Shown: piece after piece, positions 1 through 15,312 of the stretch
Position numbering within the stretch: the stretch's first letter is position 1
How the letters are laid out: each line of letters opens with the position of its first letter
NCBI GenBank assembly: GCA_024195265.1
Contig: JAJLRJ010000001.1
Coordinates: 8,912,357 to 8,976,356 of the forward strand
Reading direction: 5' to 3'
Source of the DNA: Dendrophyllia cribrosa
Taxonomy: Eukaryota > Cnidaria > Anthozoa > Scleractinia > Dendrophylliidae
DNA length: 64,000 bases
Notes under the pieces: generated by a model
What the model saw: the letters and a program-made list of their open reading frames with translations, nothing else
The model's database searches: none
What the model was told of the DNA's origin: nothing
Made by a program: the position numbers and the translations under genes

Positions 1-401
1 TGGGGACGTGACTGACTTGAAATTCCACAGTCGTAGTCGTTCTCAAATCTATAAATGCACAAAGGATGATTGCGAAAAATAACAACCCTTTACTTCCAAG
101 AGTGCCAAATTAATTGATGGTAGTACTTATGCTCATGTCGGGCCAGGGGCCAAATGGTCGGGCCCGTTTTTACTGGAAATAGCCGCTTTTTTGCTCCCGC
201 CAATGCGTATGTCGCTTATGGAAACCAGGCTTAAGCATCTATTCCCTGGCTATTTAAAGCAAATATTCTGAACGAAAAAAAGGTTAAAAGAAAAAAGACC
301 GAAGTGACCGCTAGCTGAACTGACTAAATTGATTCAATTTTGACATATTGTTCTGTCCCTTCTGGCTTTCTACTTAGGGAAATTGTACTGATTTTTTATA
401 C

Positions 402-2400
402 AACTTGAAAAGAAAACACAAGAGATTAAGGGATTTACGCCGAAATTATGTTGTATACCCGGCTGGTCATTTTCAAGTCATCAAAAGGTTTAATTGATAT
501 TTCCAACGAATTAAAAAACGTTTAACAGCATTTCTGAGATTGATTTGATGAATTGCGCAAAAACCGGTTATTTGTCTTTAAAAAAAATGTTTGATTGCAT
601 TTCAAACTGATCTTGGTTGCCATTAGAAGGGCTTTGTAACCCACCATAAAGAAGCAATCAAATTTTGATGTATCGTCCTGTCTCTACAGGGATTCTACTT
701 TGGGAGATTGTACTGAATTCTGACTCCACTAACTCGAGACATTCAATGTGAAATGATTTTATTGAGGATAAGCCAGTCAGTCATCTGATGGATGTATCCT
801 ACTAACATATTCTTTCCAATCTTTTGACCTTTGTAAGTTATATTTCACTTACAGAAAAATGTGCCACGCCAGTTACGGAAAACCACTAAAAAAAAACATC
901 CTTTACATGTGGCCAAAAATTATTGCAACGTATACCCTCCTATAAAATTGCAGTGGCTCTGGACCTTGGAGGACCTTGGAGGCAAAGGTACAACTGACAA
1001 ATGATAACATTTCCATATACTTTGCTATGTTACATTATCTAACCTATTTGAAAGAAAAGCTAACGTTGCAGAAGACTGACCGACGTAGAATGACAAACAT
1101 CTCCCGCCAAAACCTTAAATAGTCCTGAGCTCTCCCTCGAGCGAGCCTCGTTTTCCGTGCCGTCAGAATAATAATTTCTGACAGGAGCCTAATCGGCTCC
1201 TGTTTCTGACTAATTCGTTTCTACGTCACTCAGTCGTCAGAAATTACATTTTTTTATACAGCTTGAAAAGAAAAACATCATTAGAGATTAGAAGATTTTT
1301 ATAATGATGAAATTAACTTAACTAACCCAAAATTATGTTATATACCCGGCCGGTGATTTTTAGTAAGTCATCAGATTGTTTAATTGATTTTTCCAACGAA
1401 TTAAAAAACGTTTAACAGCATTTCTGAGCTTGCTTGGTTTGATAAAGTACGCAAAAATGGGTTATTTCGTTAAAAAAAAAAAAACAACATTACTTTCGTG
1501 CGCGTACCTTTCAATCCATTCTTATTTTATACAGCTTGAAAAGAAAAACATCATTAGAGATGAGACGATTTTTAATTTCCAATGAAGAAATTAACTTAAC
1601 TCGCTCAAAATTATGTTGTATACCTGGCCGGTGATTTTAAAGTCATCAGATATATTGTTTAATTGATTTTATTCCAACGAATTAGAAAACGTTTAACAGC
1701 ATTTTTGAACTCGGTTTGATAAATTACGCAAAAATGGGTTATTTTCATACCGCCTCTCCCCCCCTCCCTCCCGGGGTTAGGTGATTTTTAAAAAAAATAG
1801 TCTGCAAACCAACTCTCTTGGAAAAAAATATCATTCGACTGCGAAAGCCCAACTTGAGGCTTTGTCCTTTTTGCAAACAAATTCCTACAGCAAGAAAAAG
1901 GAAAAACCTTCGAGTGTAGGCTAGAACACCTCCTCCCCTCCCCCCACTCAAAAATCTAACTCGGGCTCTGTGACCATAAAGAATAAGGCATTGCAAGCTG
2001 AACTAACTGTGGAATGAAATTTTTGCGTATCTGTTTCTCTGCTGGGAGTCTACTTGCGGAAATTGTACTGATTATTGAATAAAGAACAACTAATGAAGCG
2101 AGATAGACTGTACAGCTGGCCTTATATATATAAAACAATTGGAGATTAGATGATGTAATGTTGTAACAATGAGAAAATTGACTCTACTAACCCGATATTA
2201 TGCGGTATACCGGTTATTTTCAAGTCATCACAGTGTTTAATTGAATTTTTTCCAACTAGTTAAAAAACGTTTAACAGCATTTCTTGGCTTGGTTTGATAA
2301 ATTACGAGGACGGGTTATTTCGTTCCCAAAAAAAACTATAGTATTCGTGCGTCCAACCCCTTTTGATTGCATTCCAAACCAATTTTGGCTGCAATTTTAA
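402..2400. repeat. Four diverged copies of a ~230-bp dispersed repeat
   Basis: Similar blocks lie at about 402-640, 1250-1480, 1525-1745 and 2115-2400. Each has an 'ACTTGAAAAGAAAA'-like start (weak in the last), then a 'TATGTTGTATACC'-like segment, then 'AAAAACGTTTAACAGCATTT' and a 'GGTTATTTCG'-like end. They are imperfect direct copies separated by unrelated sequence, so a dispersed or degenerate tandem family rather than a clean satellite. I see no terminal inverted repeats and no coding capacity. Confidence 0.75.
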
Positions 2401-5400
2401 GAGTTATTTTGATCAGATATGAAAAAGGTGTGTTTTTTTTTTTTTAAACCCACGGTCAATCACAAGACAGCTATGAATTCAATTTGGAACCTCATCCCAA
2501 ATGTCCGTTTTTTACCTAATATTGAGATGCAAACATTGCCACAGGAGAGAGCAGCCTTATTAGTTTTCATTTGACTTGTCACACGTTGCGAGATTTCATC
2601 CACTGACTCTTCAAGTAATGGACGAACTGTTACATTTCTGATGGGTTGGGGGTTGGGTGATTTTGAAAATTAAAATATCCTGCAATGGAGCAGCCCGTTT
2701 TGAGGCTTTGATTTCTAAGCAAAAAAATACCTGCAGTGAAAAAGCTAAAAGAAAATATTTCGAACACAGGCAAGATAAAGAAGTTTAAACCCTTACAGCA
2801 ACAATTTCATGGCCAGTGTTTTCCGAGAGAGAAATAGGTGTACGTTGTGATATACGCCACTCCCAAATTGTTGCCAATTTAATTGGTAGAAGAGACACTC
2901 GTCTCGAGTCATTAATAGCCACTCACTCATTGCACAGGAAATTGACCTTCCGGTATTTGAATTCATTCTAAATTAAACGATGTCGATGCCTTTATAGTTG
3001 AGTGTTGAATTAACCAGGTGATCGCTAAATGACCCAAAGAAGCGACCGAAATCGAACTTTCGCGCTCTGTAATCCATCTAATCTTATATCAACGTAATTC
3101 TCCACTCTCGCAGTTACCAATCAGCATATCAAGCTGCAAAAACTGCAAAATTGAAACCAACAATTAAATGAATTCTCCTGACTTGGTTTATCAGTTCAAT
3201 TTACAGCCCACTCAGATGCGAATGACGTGGTGGCCCCGGGGTGACCCCTATCGTGCGGTTCTGACGTTTGGTAGATCAGATAAAATAAAACGAAGGTTTT
3301 TATCTGGGAGAAAAATACCCATTACCTAGTAAAAAGAACTACAGTAGATCAGAACTAGAATAAATGAAACGATATTTCAAATCAGGTCGCTCTTGGAGAA
3401 AACCGACGAACTAAAACAGCATCAAGGGAAAGCTATTATAACGTTTATATCTTTTTAATCTAAAATAAGAAATGGCCGAATTCCTAGTTTCTCAAAGCAT
3501 GTCAGGATTGGTGTTAAAAAAATCGCACAGTGACAGCGACATGGATAACACAAAACGGACTTTTAAGAAGTAATCGGCTTATAGTCACCCACTTCGTTTA
3601 GGAATAGGGGGGTTATATATCATGACGTGAAAAAGGATAAGCGAAACTCCAAATTGCTTAAATGATATACAGAAACAAACCTATAACCTGTAAAGCTACT
3701 CAAACTACAACAGCTCACAACTTAACGTGACACCACCTATTATTAGTCTGATCAAACTCATGGACAAAGTGAAGATCTGTCAAGATCTGTTCGTTTCTGT
3801 GCTAGGCCCTTTTGACAGCCACTACCGATCACACAAGAACGTAGCCTGCATTCAGACACTGCGCACAGAACCTAAAGCGCGTAACTACATCGCTTGAGCT
3901 TTGCTTGGTCTCCGTGCCTCCCACGAGCATCCAATTTAAACTGCACTGTAAAGAAAAAAATAGGGCAAACAACAGAGACAGGGTCATAACGGTTTAGGAT
4001 TTCATCCACAGACTCAAAGTAAAAACCACCTTATACCGTATGATAAACAGCATCACTGCAGGAAAGTACTGCCTTCTTTTGAATGGTCACCCTTTCGGAT
4101 TTCATCGATAGGCGCAAAGGTTAGAACCTCTGAAAAGTACTTCAAAATAGCTTTCACTTGGATGGTCACACATTCAGACTCAAAAGTTAAACTACCTTGT
4201 ACAGCAGTGATAAACAGCATGGAAAAATGTGAAATAAAGTATTGTATTGTATTGCATCGCACCGCTGGAGAGTATTGTTCACTGTCAGTTTATGGTCACA
4301 CCCCGGGGTCACAATTTAGTAAGACTCGTACAAAAGTAACAACCGAACAAATTTGACGTGGTTAAAATACAAAGAGGTTATTCAGCAAAAACATTTGTTT
4401 CGAGTCTTCGACAACTGAGCTGAACCCCACCATCTCGCTCGTCTCCAATGCAATGCATAATGACCTTAGGAGAAAAACGCGGCTGTCTTTCAGGTCTTTG
4501 AAAAAAACTCACAACATCGTTTCGTTAAGTTATATTTAACTGAATAACTGAGCTTCATGAAATGATATCTCAGGCTCACGGAGAAGCAGAAAAAATAAAC
4601 AGAAGAAGCTGAATACTTTCGAAACTAGTGGGATATCAATTTCGTGGACAGTGTTTTCTTAATCAGCCCTGCTGTATTTCACATCAGTGTTCTCACACAT
4701 GTTGTCGTTTTTAATAGTCATTTTATATGTTCGGAATTTGAGTTCATCATAGAGCTACTGATAAAATAACAGATAAAAAAGGCCAACCGGTAAAGTGGAT
4801 TTCCATATACACATCAAACACTTGTGAAAAAAAAAAAACAACTTGGGTGATTGTTGTGGTGCGAAATTTAACGCCACATCTACACCTTTGTATTTTTATT
4901 ACTCTGAACTATTAAACAACGCTTAAAGTTAATCCCGAGCTTTTATAATTTGGTAATTACAACACTGAGAAGGTTTTGGACTTAAAATGTCCGCCGTTAT
5001 TTTAAATGGGAATCGTGTCGGAAGAGATTTGTTTAATCCTGCAAAATGCTATAGGATGACCCTTTTGTCCTTCAACAGAAGTTTCGTTGGACGGCAACTA
5101 TGAAATTCCCTTTATTAGATTTCTCGCCAATATGAAACACATTAGCAGGAACAGTTGTTGATCACTTTAACAGATGTTTCTGGGTGACACATCACAACAC
5201 AAAACGTTTCGCTCCAACAAAGTTTTCGTATTTCCACGACTACAAGGAAAAATTTATAAATGGACTAGCCATAGCAACATGCCTGTGATAAGCTTAGAAC
5301 TTGTCTAAATTAAACATCTGGGAAATCTTGTCCATTATCAATTAAGCTTCTGGTTCGAGCAAGCTATGTTTAAAAACATAGGAATTTGATTGACATGAAA

Positions 5401-5788
5401 ATTATCCAAATTAGCGATTAAACATCCGTGTAAATGGCCTCTGGGTCCATCCACTTCGCTAACCAATGACTGAATGCAATGAAATCTCGCTTATCGTGCG
5501 AGCCAATAGAATGAACTGTTAGAAGCAAAACTGACTCCTGTATTTGTCAGCAAATTTTGCTAATTGCCTTTATCGTCAATACAATCGCCTTATTGATTTT
5601 ATATGATATGTCACATTCGCACTGGCGGCAGTCCTTTCATGGTCTGTTTTGTCCTCAATCTGTCAGATAACTGCAGCAGCACTGCGACAATTGTTTCAAG
5701 CTGCCACGGTTATAAGATCACTTGACTGCGTTCAGTCGCGAGTTCATCCGGATATTAAAACACTTAACCACCACCAGAGTCTAAAAGC
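2401..5788. other. Gene-poor stretch upstream of the homeobox gene
   Basis: I see no supported gene here; the short open frames lack recognisable domains or splice context. The only structure I recognise is diverged satellite-like sequence near 4.0-4.3 kb, listed separately. The last few hundred bases may include the homeobox promoter, but no element could be assigned. Confidence 0.5.
3990..4275. repeat. Diverged copies of the 19.5-kb satellite family
   Basis: The order of short phrases (GGATTTCAT, CAGACTCAAA, ACCACCTT, GATAAACAGCA, GGAAAGTACT, TGAATGGTCAC) matches the tandem array at about 19.48-19.94 kb. Roughly two to three degenerate units are present. The same family therefore occupies two sites about 15 kb apart. 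Confidence 0.7.
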
Positions 5789-6551
<763 letters not shown>

Positions 6552-9500
6552 CGCCGAGTATTAACTGTAAACTGTCTGTTATTTATTTTATTCACATACA
6601 CTCACACGGCTTCAAAGCCAAACCGTTATTTGTTTATCCACAGGCTTAAAAAGAAAAATTGTACAGAGTTTTATGATTGGTTCAATTGTTTTTTTTTCCT
6701 TCTACGCGAATTATAACAATTATCTATACAATGGTTTCGCGCTTACATAAATTAAGAGAACGATTAACGAGGTTCTAAACGATGGTAAGATTCTTGAATG
6801 GTCTTGAAATTGCTTGTCTGCAATGTCTTAAAATAAGACGCAAATCTCTAATGACGGTCTTCGACGTTCCCCTGGAGAATAAATGAACTTATACAGGAAG
6901 CAATTGAGAAACAAACGTTCTTATGACATAATGAACTTATTCGTACGTTTGTTTGAGAAAAAGATAGTTCATTCAAATGAAGAAAGCATTAAAGTTGCCG
7001 CGTTGGCAACAATTAACGAATTAACAGATCGCGAAGAAAGCAGTTATTTCCCAGAGAAATCTATCATGGAAGCAATTTTATGCCACAGCGGTTGGCAATT
7101 AAACTGGCTACAGAAAATATTACAAACATCTATTCATCACTTCTGCTATGAATTCGATGTATTTCAGACCGCATAATAGTTAGCATAATTACTAGACGAA
7201 GACTTAGCCGTAATATGCCTCAGTTGAGTTGTATTTAATATTGATTAAAGTTGTGACTTAAATTGCGGCAAGTTGTGCTAGCAATGATCAGAGACCGACC
7301 TTATAACCGCAGTGTACATCGAAGAGTGCTTTGTATTGTTGCAGTCTTCCGTAACACTCGACTCTTGTCTCAATTATTAACAAGCGCGCATGGAAGACAT
7401 TTTACCAAAATATGTACGTACACTGCAGTAAGTATTTTCAATTTATGACCATATGTTTTATATTTTCAAACCGTCGGGGTTTTTTTTTTTTTGCCAATAT
7501 TTCAATTGACGTTTCTGTTTCATATAATTCCTTTTAACAAAATTGTAATACTATAATAGTGGGGAAGATTCCATTTTCGTCATTTTCGCTCACCAGTTAG
7601 TCAGTGACTCGCAGATAAATGTGATCAAATGATATCGCACATTACATCCAATCTAAATTAGAACTTTGTGCCTGATCCATAAACAGTAGATAGAGTTAAT
7701 TGTAAACAAATGGGCTTCATTCTGCTCTGAAAATAATTTGGCTCGCGGCGTTTTACGGGTTTAACCGTTCTTATTAGCAGTGTATAGTATCTTTGTACAC
7801 ACATAGCGTTATTTAATCTATTAACAATTGGCTGGCTCGAGAAAAAGCTGCGAATCTCTGGGTTTTTATTCCCTGCCTTTTTGTCGATTAATTTGCTAAG
7901 TAATTTACATACAATTTTCTTCAGTTTGAGAGACACTCAAATTAAAAGACTAGTGTCTAGCATCACGATCTGTCTTACTGACTTTCCATTTCTTTGAATA
8001 GATTATGGTCCAACACAATTTAAGAAAGCTTCACTTGTGGGCCTTTAGTGTTGTTCACGAGCGCAGGTTTTACGGAAACCGCATGCCTTTTGTTGTAAAG
8101 GAAACATTAAAACTACTGAAGTTCCGAAAGGGAAGTTTGCATATTATTAACATAAACAATTTCCGAATAGAAACTGCGTTTTGTGTTTGTATTTATATGA
8201 AATTCAACCAACTTAATGGTTCGTCACTGAATTTTTTTAACTCTTTCATTATTTTACAAAACAAATAATAAAGGTTCAATGTATCTTAATTAACCCGTCC
8301 CCACCTCGAGTCAACCCTCAGTGGTAAAATGGTGCAAACTTTTTTCGATGTGGATAAATCACAAGTGTGCCAATAAAGGCTATTGAAGCTTCAGTTACAC
8401 CTTTGTTGTATAGTTCGTGTTTTCAGTCCAAATTTAGGAAAAATTGTACTTTGGCAAGAAATATTCAATGCTATTTCGAGAGTTTTTCGGTTTCAAATGA
8501 GTATTAACAAAGTCATTTATGGGCCGTGCATTCATTTGTGGACATTGAATGACAAAATGCCATCTGAATGAGACACTTTATTACGTTGGAAAACTGAAAA
8601 AGGCGAGCTATTAAATATTCCAGTTGAAAGACGAGTTGTAACATTTTATACAAAATAAATTCACGAGAATGGTTAAGAACCGGAAGAGAGGAAAACGAAA
8701 GATAATATTATAAATATAAACTTTTTTATGGCTTTTATGAACGATGCGAGTTAATGGTTTGGTCAGAATGAATTTCGGCAGCTACAAAAACAAGCAAAAC
8801 TAGTGATTGTCACAAGACTACAACGCTGGGTTTACAAGCAATTCAGAAGATTATTTCGTTTGTTAATTGATTGGTGATGTGCTTGGACATATGTAGTTTG
8901 AACACGTTAACGACTAATGGACTATTCAAACAATCTGCACTGTCCATTTACAAAATTAAGCAAACACCTTTTAGTAGCTGTGTCAAGCAGGAGACAACTT
9001 ATTGCCGCATTTCATCTGTTTCATCTGATATAGTTTGTCGTTCTTGTGTCGTTTTGCAGCTAAAATGTTTGAAATGACGGATAAGCGGCTCACCGCTAGT
9101 GAACAAATTGAAATCTGCTTTTAACTGCTGTTAAAATGAATGTATCGCGAAAAGTTCAACCACGGCTATTAAAAAGCTTGTAAAGCTTATGTATCATGAC
9201 AGTCTTTTGAACTAAAAGTGTTTTATCTGATGGGTTTTACTCCAGGCTATAAAGACGAGAAGTTGAGTTGTTTGCAAAGGCATATCACTGTTCAAACGGT
9301 GTTTTGAAGAGCGCATATGTCATCAGTTTAATGGGAAACACGACTATCCTTTCCCCGCCATCTTGGATGCTTTTTCTACCACTGCGAACTTCATTTACTG
9401 CCCCTTGTGCCATTTCTGCCATGTGCAATCGATTAATAAAATATATAATCTTTCGTATCCAGTAGGGCTATTGTGTTAAGCCATTTAGCGGCTCCTTTGA

Positions 9501-12500
9501 GTTGGGTTAACTTCAAACAAAGCGTTGATCGCAAAGATAAACAACAGTGAGAAATCAACACGAGCGTTTAACAGGAGGTGCTGCGAGAATCACTGTATGT
9601 TTATCTTTTGGTGAGAAACTCATTAACAGACCGCCTCCGGGGAGCAAATTCGCGTTAAAAAGCTCACAAAATTCAAGCACTTGAGCTGCTCCGTGTGAAC
9701 AATTGCGCTTTTTATCAGAGATTAAAGGTGAGCAAAGAGATCTTAAACCAAGATAGCGGTAATTAAAAATTTGACAATCGGATTAACGACCAATGAAAAG
9801 CCATAACAAACAATCTTTCTGGTTTATTGACTCGGTCGGTTTTGCTGATAAAGGTATTGACCACGAGTAGGATCAATTTCTTCTTAATCGGCGCACCACA
9901 ATTAACCCATTGCACTTAACGTTTCATTTATTTTCGTTAAATTGGACGTTTTTAGCTCAAGTCGTGTAATTTTCGACCCATTCTTGAGACATATTACAGC
10001 TTTTTTGTTATTTTGACGGGCGAAAACAGTGCCTTACCTAATGGCTTTGCAGACAATCAGCATTTTAGCCATTAGACATGGTAACATTCCACGCGCGACA
10101 TTTAAGTCTCACCTTAAAATGGAGCTCGACAGCTTGTTAAGATTACCAAGTGATCTTGAAAAGATCGGCTTAACAGTTGATTGATTTATCTATCAACCGA
10201 GGAAAAAACCTTTCGGAAATGTGAAAAAGCCATCAAAACTTCAAGCAAATCGTTTAGACATCATTGAAGATATGCGTTTTTCAACTCCGTTCATAATATT
10301 ACATAAACATAAGATGATGGTTCTGTGATAGTTTTTATTTTGCTCTTTCAACCAACTGTGATCCGATACTGACAATTCACCACTTTCCTTAATTTCAACA
10401 AATGGGGTAAAAATGTCGTGCCTATAAAAACTATCCGAAAATTAAACATTGTGTTTCTTAAACTGATTCCGGCCTGAATCAAATTTGAGGGACAAATGAA
10501 ATTTTCTCCCGAGCAAAACTCTACAGCACCCCTCCAAATTTAAACCAGTTGAATCTGTTGGTGGATATTAGAGTTAATTTGGCAGCGAAAATTTTAGAAA
10601 TATAAATTTGGAAGAATGATTTTAACTACACTGAATCGCATTCCCTTTCAATCATTTTATTTTTCGCGCTATTCGTGTTTGAAATGGCGGGAAATGGCGT
10701 GAGAAAATCGCGCAATCATTGTACAAGTCCTCGTTTGGATGTTTTCATTGCGGCGCGTTGGGTATTATTAAACTTTTTCCTTTTTTCGGTTTACCTGAAA
10801 CACAACATTGGATCAACGTTTAATTTTAGCTTCATAGTCGGTTAAGCCGATTAAACATTTCCGCCGTTGTTTTTATAAGCGTATACGCCTTGTTATCCGC
10901 TATTCATAGAATGCTATTTAAAACTACTTTACAACTGCAGGGGTAATCATCGAGGAATGATTAGGAAAACGCTTGAAATGGCGTTGTACTCTTTCTTTTT
11001 TTCATAGACTTCAGTGCCTTTAAAGAACCCTATGTGAAAGCTAATAAAATTTGATCCTTTTGGTTCTTTTAGGTAATTATTTAGGGAAAGGAATCTTTTC
11101 TCCCGAATAGGCCTTTATCATGCGGCGGCCATGTTGACTCCCCGGAGAATAAAATGCTTTGTTTTTGCCCGCCCAACCTCGTTTTCAACTTTTTCACTGC
11201 GAGGCTGGGCGGCGTAAATCTTTTGTTTTTATACAAAATGGCGGGGCTTGATAAAGGTCTATTGACTAGCTGCTTTCAGTCCTTTGCGAAAATGCTAGCT
11301 GATCTTATTTTGTATCCAAAACGACATTTTTATCTCCTTGAAAACAATATTACGATTTTACGCGAAAGTTTGGGGGGCCACTTTACTAAAGAAAATTCTA
11401 AAGAACACTCGAGAAGTGCTTGGAGCACTCGCCTTTGGCTCGTGCTTCTCTGCACTTCTCTCGTGTTCTTAAAAATTCCCGCGTGCTTATATAACTCAAT
11501 AATGCACTCGGCGCGTTTTTCATTTCTTTAATTTTTCATTCAGTGACACAAGCATTAACTTACATAAACAAAAGAAGAACGAATATTTGCAAGTTCTTGT
11601 CATTATTCTCTTCTTTTTTTCTTTCACAATAATTCAACGGGACAAAAGCATAAGAAAATGAAAGTTAGTGTTTTTACTCTTGTATTGCTGCTTTTGCTTT
11701 TGTTTAGGGATTTTCTTACCGGGGGGACTCCTATTTAAAACTTACGGAAATTTCTGAAAACACCCTAATGGGTACCAGAATCTTGTTTGATGGGCGTGGC
11801 TTAAATGAATGTTTACCCCTTAGAAGTTCAATTCTAAAAGTTCCAGTCTTATTTTTTCGTCTCAATACCCTAAAAAGTATCGCGATAATTCTAACGGTGG
11901 TCATTTTAGACTTCAGCGTCCAAAGCGGTACCGATCTACAAATTTGGACCTCTAAACTGTACGAGGAGCTAGGGTTAGACAGATTCTGCTCAAAAATTGT
12001 TAAAAAGTTGCTCAAAAATGTCCCCAAAAGTTGCTCAAAAGTTGCTTAAAATCGAGAAAGGTACTTTAAAAATTTGAAAAGTTGCTTGCTAACATAATCA
12101 CTCTAATTATATACTGTAACTCCTTCCTTGTTTATTAATTTCTAAATCGTAAAGTGACCTCAATGAATTACAAAACACGGCTTAATAAACAAGAGACATG
12201 CTGCTAACATAGCAAATAATACATGTTGCGGTCCTTCAAATTCATCCGTTCTATTATTTCAATGTATGTAAATTAATGGTATGTATGCCAATTAATAATA
12301 GAATGGAAAAAGGTAGCTGATCTAATCACAACATACCCAGGAATATTAACACAGGATGCCCATTCTGGAAATGGAGTCACATCCGGCACATCCACATTTG
12401 GAATCTACCAACACATGATACCCAACCGATCAAAAAAGCAGATATTTTCTAGTGAAATTATTGTGGAATTCCAAAGAAAACGTGTTAAAATATCAATTAC

Positions 12501-14271
12501 TTTTGAATTTGATTAAAAGATAGTGAAAATATGCCAAAAATATGCGAACTTTTAGTAAAGATGCTGGGAAGTTTCTCACTCTCCGAAAAGTTGCTCAGAA
12601 TCGAAAAAGTTGCCCAAAATCGATAGTCAAAATTGCTCAAAAGTTGCCGAGCAGAATCCGTCTAGGCCTACGACGAGCAACCCTGGATTTTCTTCTGGTG
12701 TGGCTAATGAAAACCACCCTTACAACATGCAAAAGCAAACATTTGGCAGCTGGTCAACTTTACGTTGCGATTCCAAACAACGTGTGTGGGTGTGTGTGGG
12801 GTTGGGGGAGTCTAATCAATTCCGTATGTATAATGATATTTTGTAAACTTTGGTTTAATGGAGTCCAATCTTTATAGACCGGAAAACGAAATAATTCCCT
12901 CAAAACTTGATGCGAGCAGAAATATTGTTAAAGTAAAAAACAAAAATACGTTGTGGTGCTCAGGATTTAAGAGAAATATATGAGAAAAAAATATAAGCTA
13001 CGAAAAATCTCGATTTGATCGCTTTTTACCAGAATTCACTGCGCCACGCACACATTTTGGGCCAGAATTCACTGCGCCACGAACAATAGCCTTGCTTGCT
13101 GCTTCAAGCTGTTGGCTGTTGGCTGCGAGATTTGTAATATTTTGGTCCAACATGTGCCAGTCGTAATCGGAACTGAAGTGTCGAAGACTACCGCGAGTTG
13201 AGCGAGGACTGTGAGGCATGGTGATAGGACCGTTGGATAGCAAAGATTTTCGAAGATTGTACGGAATAAAAGACAAATTTATTTTGAAATCACTCCGACA
13301 GCGGTCGATGAGACTGAGCTGAGCGCGTGGCGACGCGAAACCTGAGCTGAGCGAGCGCGTGGAGACGCGAATACGATACGGCTAGCAAGTAACGCAACAT
13401 ATTCATTATCAATAATTAAGTTAAACCTAAATTTTCACACCTTCCTCATGGTGAACGCGTCCTTTGCTCAACAATATTCTACAGACATTGCAAGAACTTG
13501 ATGCGTGAATTACAAAACAAAATTAAATTAGTCTTATCAGGTGGAGTTTTCGTCGATTCATCCCGGTCACATTTGCTTTGCTTTCCCTCAAAAAACGAAA
13601 GAGAAAATTCTGTAATACCAGCGAGACGATAAAACAGCATTATTACAACAAATTTACCGCAGCAATTACTATCTTTTGGATACACTAGTCTATTTTTAAT
13701 CCAGTATATTATACATCTTAGATTTTCCAAATCTGCTCTTCAACATAAAAGTTAGCGCATACGCTTTTTCAAATTAGCTCAAAAATGCATACAATGTGTT
13801 TACTTAACTATTTATTGCTTAATCTGAAGTGGCTGTGTCTGCATTCAAAGGATTTTTATAAGCCGGTTTCAGCGGTTTAAACGTGTCTTCCGGCAGAGTC
13901 GAGGACACAATGGCTTACCAAGGTAGTAACTTAGTCCGAATTCTGTAGTATAAAGCAACTAGGAACCTTATTTTACTTACTCTAAAGGAGTAGGATGCTA
14001 TTCCATCGTCAAATATCGTCAAATTCAAATCAAAACTCTATGTATGCAATGTCGATACCGCACGCACAAACTGCAAGGAGCTTGCAAGGTATGGAGCTTA
14101 TTACGGCGTATCAGAGGAAATGATTATTTTTTATACTTTTAAAAATATGTTTCGGTTAATGCTAAATATAGTTCATGGGATTATTTTTGGAAGACTTGTT
14201 AAGGTCTGGGGGAAAGTGAAGGCATTCCCCAGAAGGTTATTGAATTTATGTTAACTCTGTAACCCTTAGCT
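6552..14271. other. Long gene-poor region
   Basis: Open frames in this 7.7-kb stretch are short, lack recognisable domains and have no convincing exon chain. It is AT-rich sequence with a dispersed repeat at 11.74-12.05 kb, repeated AAAAGTTGCTCAAAA phrases near 12.0 and 12.6 kb, and a short duplication of AGAATTCACTGCGCCACG at about 13.03 and 13.06 kb. Distal regulatory DNA for the homeobox gene could lie here, but nothing in the sequence shows it. Confidence 0.5.
11735..12060 (+). repeat. Dispersed repeat, related to 27.16-27.53 kb
   Basis: This copy reads GGGGGACTCCTAT, then ACACCCTAATGGGTACCAGA, a GTTTGATGGGCGTGGC segment, then ACCCTAAAAAGTATCGCGAT. The same order of phrases occurs in reverse complement at about 27.16-27.53 kb, and fragments occur near 20.03 kb and 59.44-59.55 kb. 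An open frame spans it on both strands, but I see no recognisable protein family. It is a diverged interspersed repeat. Confidence 0.6.
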
Positions 14272-14840
14272 CAGGGGCACCCAACGACGGTTTTTCCTCA
14301 AATACCTTAAAAACCGTTTTAGGCTGTCTAAAGTGCTTTTAAAGCTATATAACTGAATTATAAGCTACCCTAGAAAATTTTTATCTGTTCGGTCGTTCTA
14401 GGGAAACTTCGGTCGTCACGAATTTAATAGGCATGATTTACCCATTCCCCGAAAACCTCAGGTCGTTTTTAAAGATTCTTGAAAAGGTAAGGTCATTGAT
14501 AGCCGAAAATTTTAGGGAACCTTTTTATAGGATGATGGATGTGGGAAGGATATTTGAAAACCCTAGGGATTTCAAATGTGATATCAAATCTTCTAGGGCG
14601 ACAGAGAACTCTCTTCCTTTCCTCGCTATCAATCCAAAGTCGGTATAGAAAATGTTAAAGGCTTAAATTTTTTAAAGAAAATTCTAGGAAACATCGAAGG
14701 AAAAGCGCGATTTTCGAAAAAAACGTACAGTGGAACTGCCATCTCGAAATTCGTACGATCCTTTGCGGTATCGAAATTTCTAGTGAACCTATATCTCTCC
14801 GAACAGATATTTAACAGAAAACGGTCGTTGGGTGCCCCTG
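14272..14840. mobile_element. 569-bp non-autonomous TIR element (MITE)
   Basis: It begins CAGGGGCACCCAACGA and ends with the inverse, giving inverted termini of about 20 bp. A TTAGCT hexamer flanks both ends, consistent with a 6-bp target site duplication. It encodes no recognisable protein. I do not assign a superfamily. Confidence 0.75.
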
Positions 14841-15290
14841 TTAGCTAGGCTAACACGGAAACCATTGCTATTTTCGTTTGGCTTTTCAAACTACTCCGGA
14901 CGGTATCTTTATATCGTAAAAGAAACAGTATAGCCAAGAACTCAGAAGCTGCAGTGGCTGGAACGGAGAAACAATGCAAATTTTTACTGATACCTTTGAA
15001 TGTAGAGGTCCACACAACACTTAAATAATACCCACTGGTTGTGGTCGAATCTCTGATGTAAAGATGCTTGCGCCAGACGTCACTGAACATAAAGGTGGCA
15101 AAACGGCAAATGGGCTGTAGTGCTCAGATATCCTACATGAAACATCAAATGGTGTTAATCGTAAACTGAATCTCCAAATACCCTGCCGGACCTACACGTA
15201 CCGCGGCTAGAATCATTGTGAGGGAACTAATTCACCGCCAAGGACTTTTGCAGGTGCTTTTGAAATGGAGGGTCTAGCTAGGGGGAGGTG

Positions 15291-15312
15291 GGGGGGGGGG
15301 GGGGGGGGGGGG
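15291..15312. repeat. Poly-G tract
   Basis: An uninterrupted run of about 22 G, adjoining GGGGGAGGTGG. The length may be unreliable in sequencing. No gene context. Confidence 0.9.

Noticed and set aside
6883..7176. 97-aa open frame downstream of the homeobox gene
   Set aside because: No recognisable domain, splice context or promoter; an open frame of this length is expected by chance in this much sequence.
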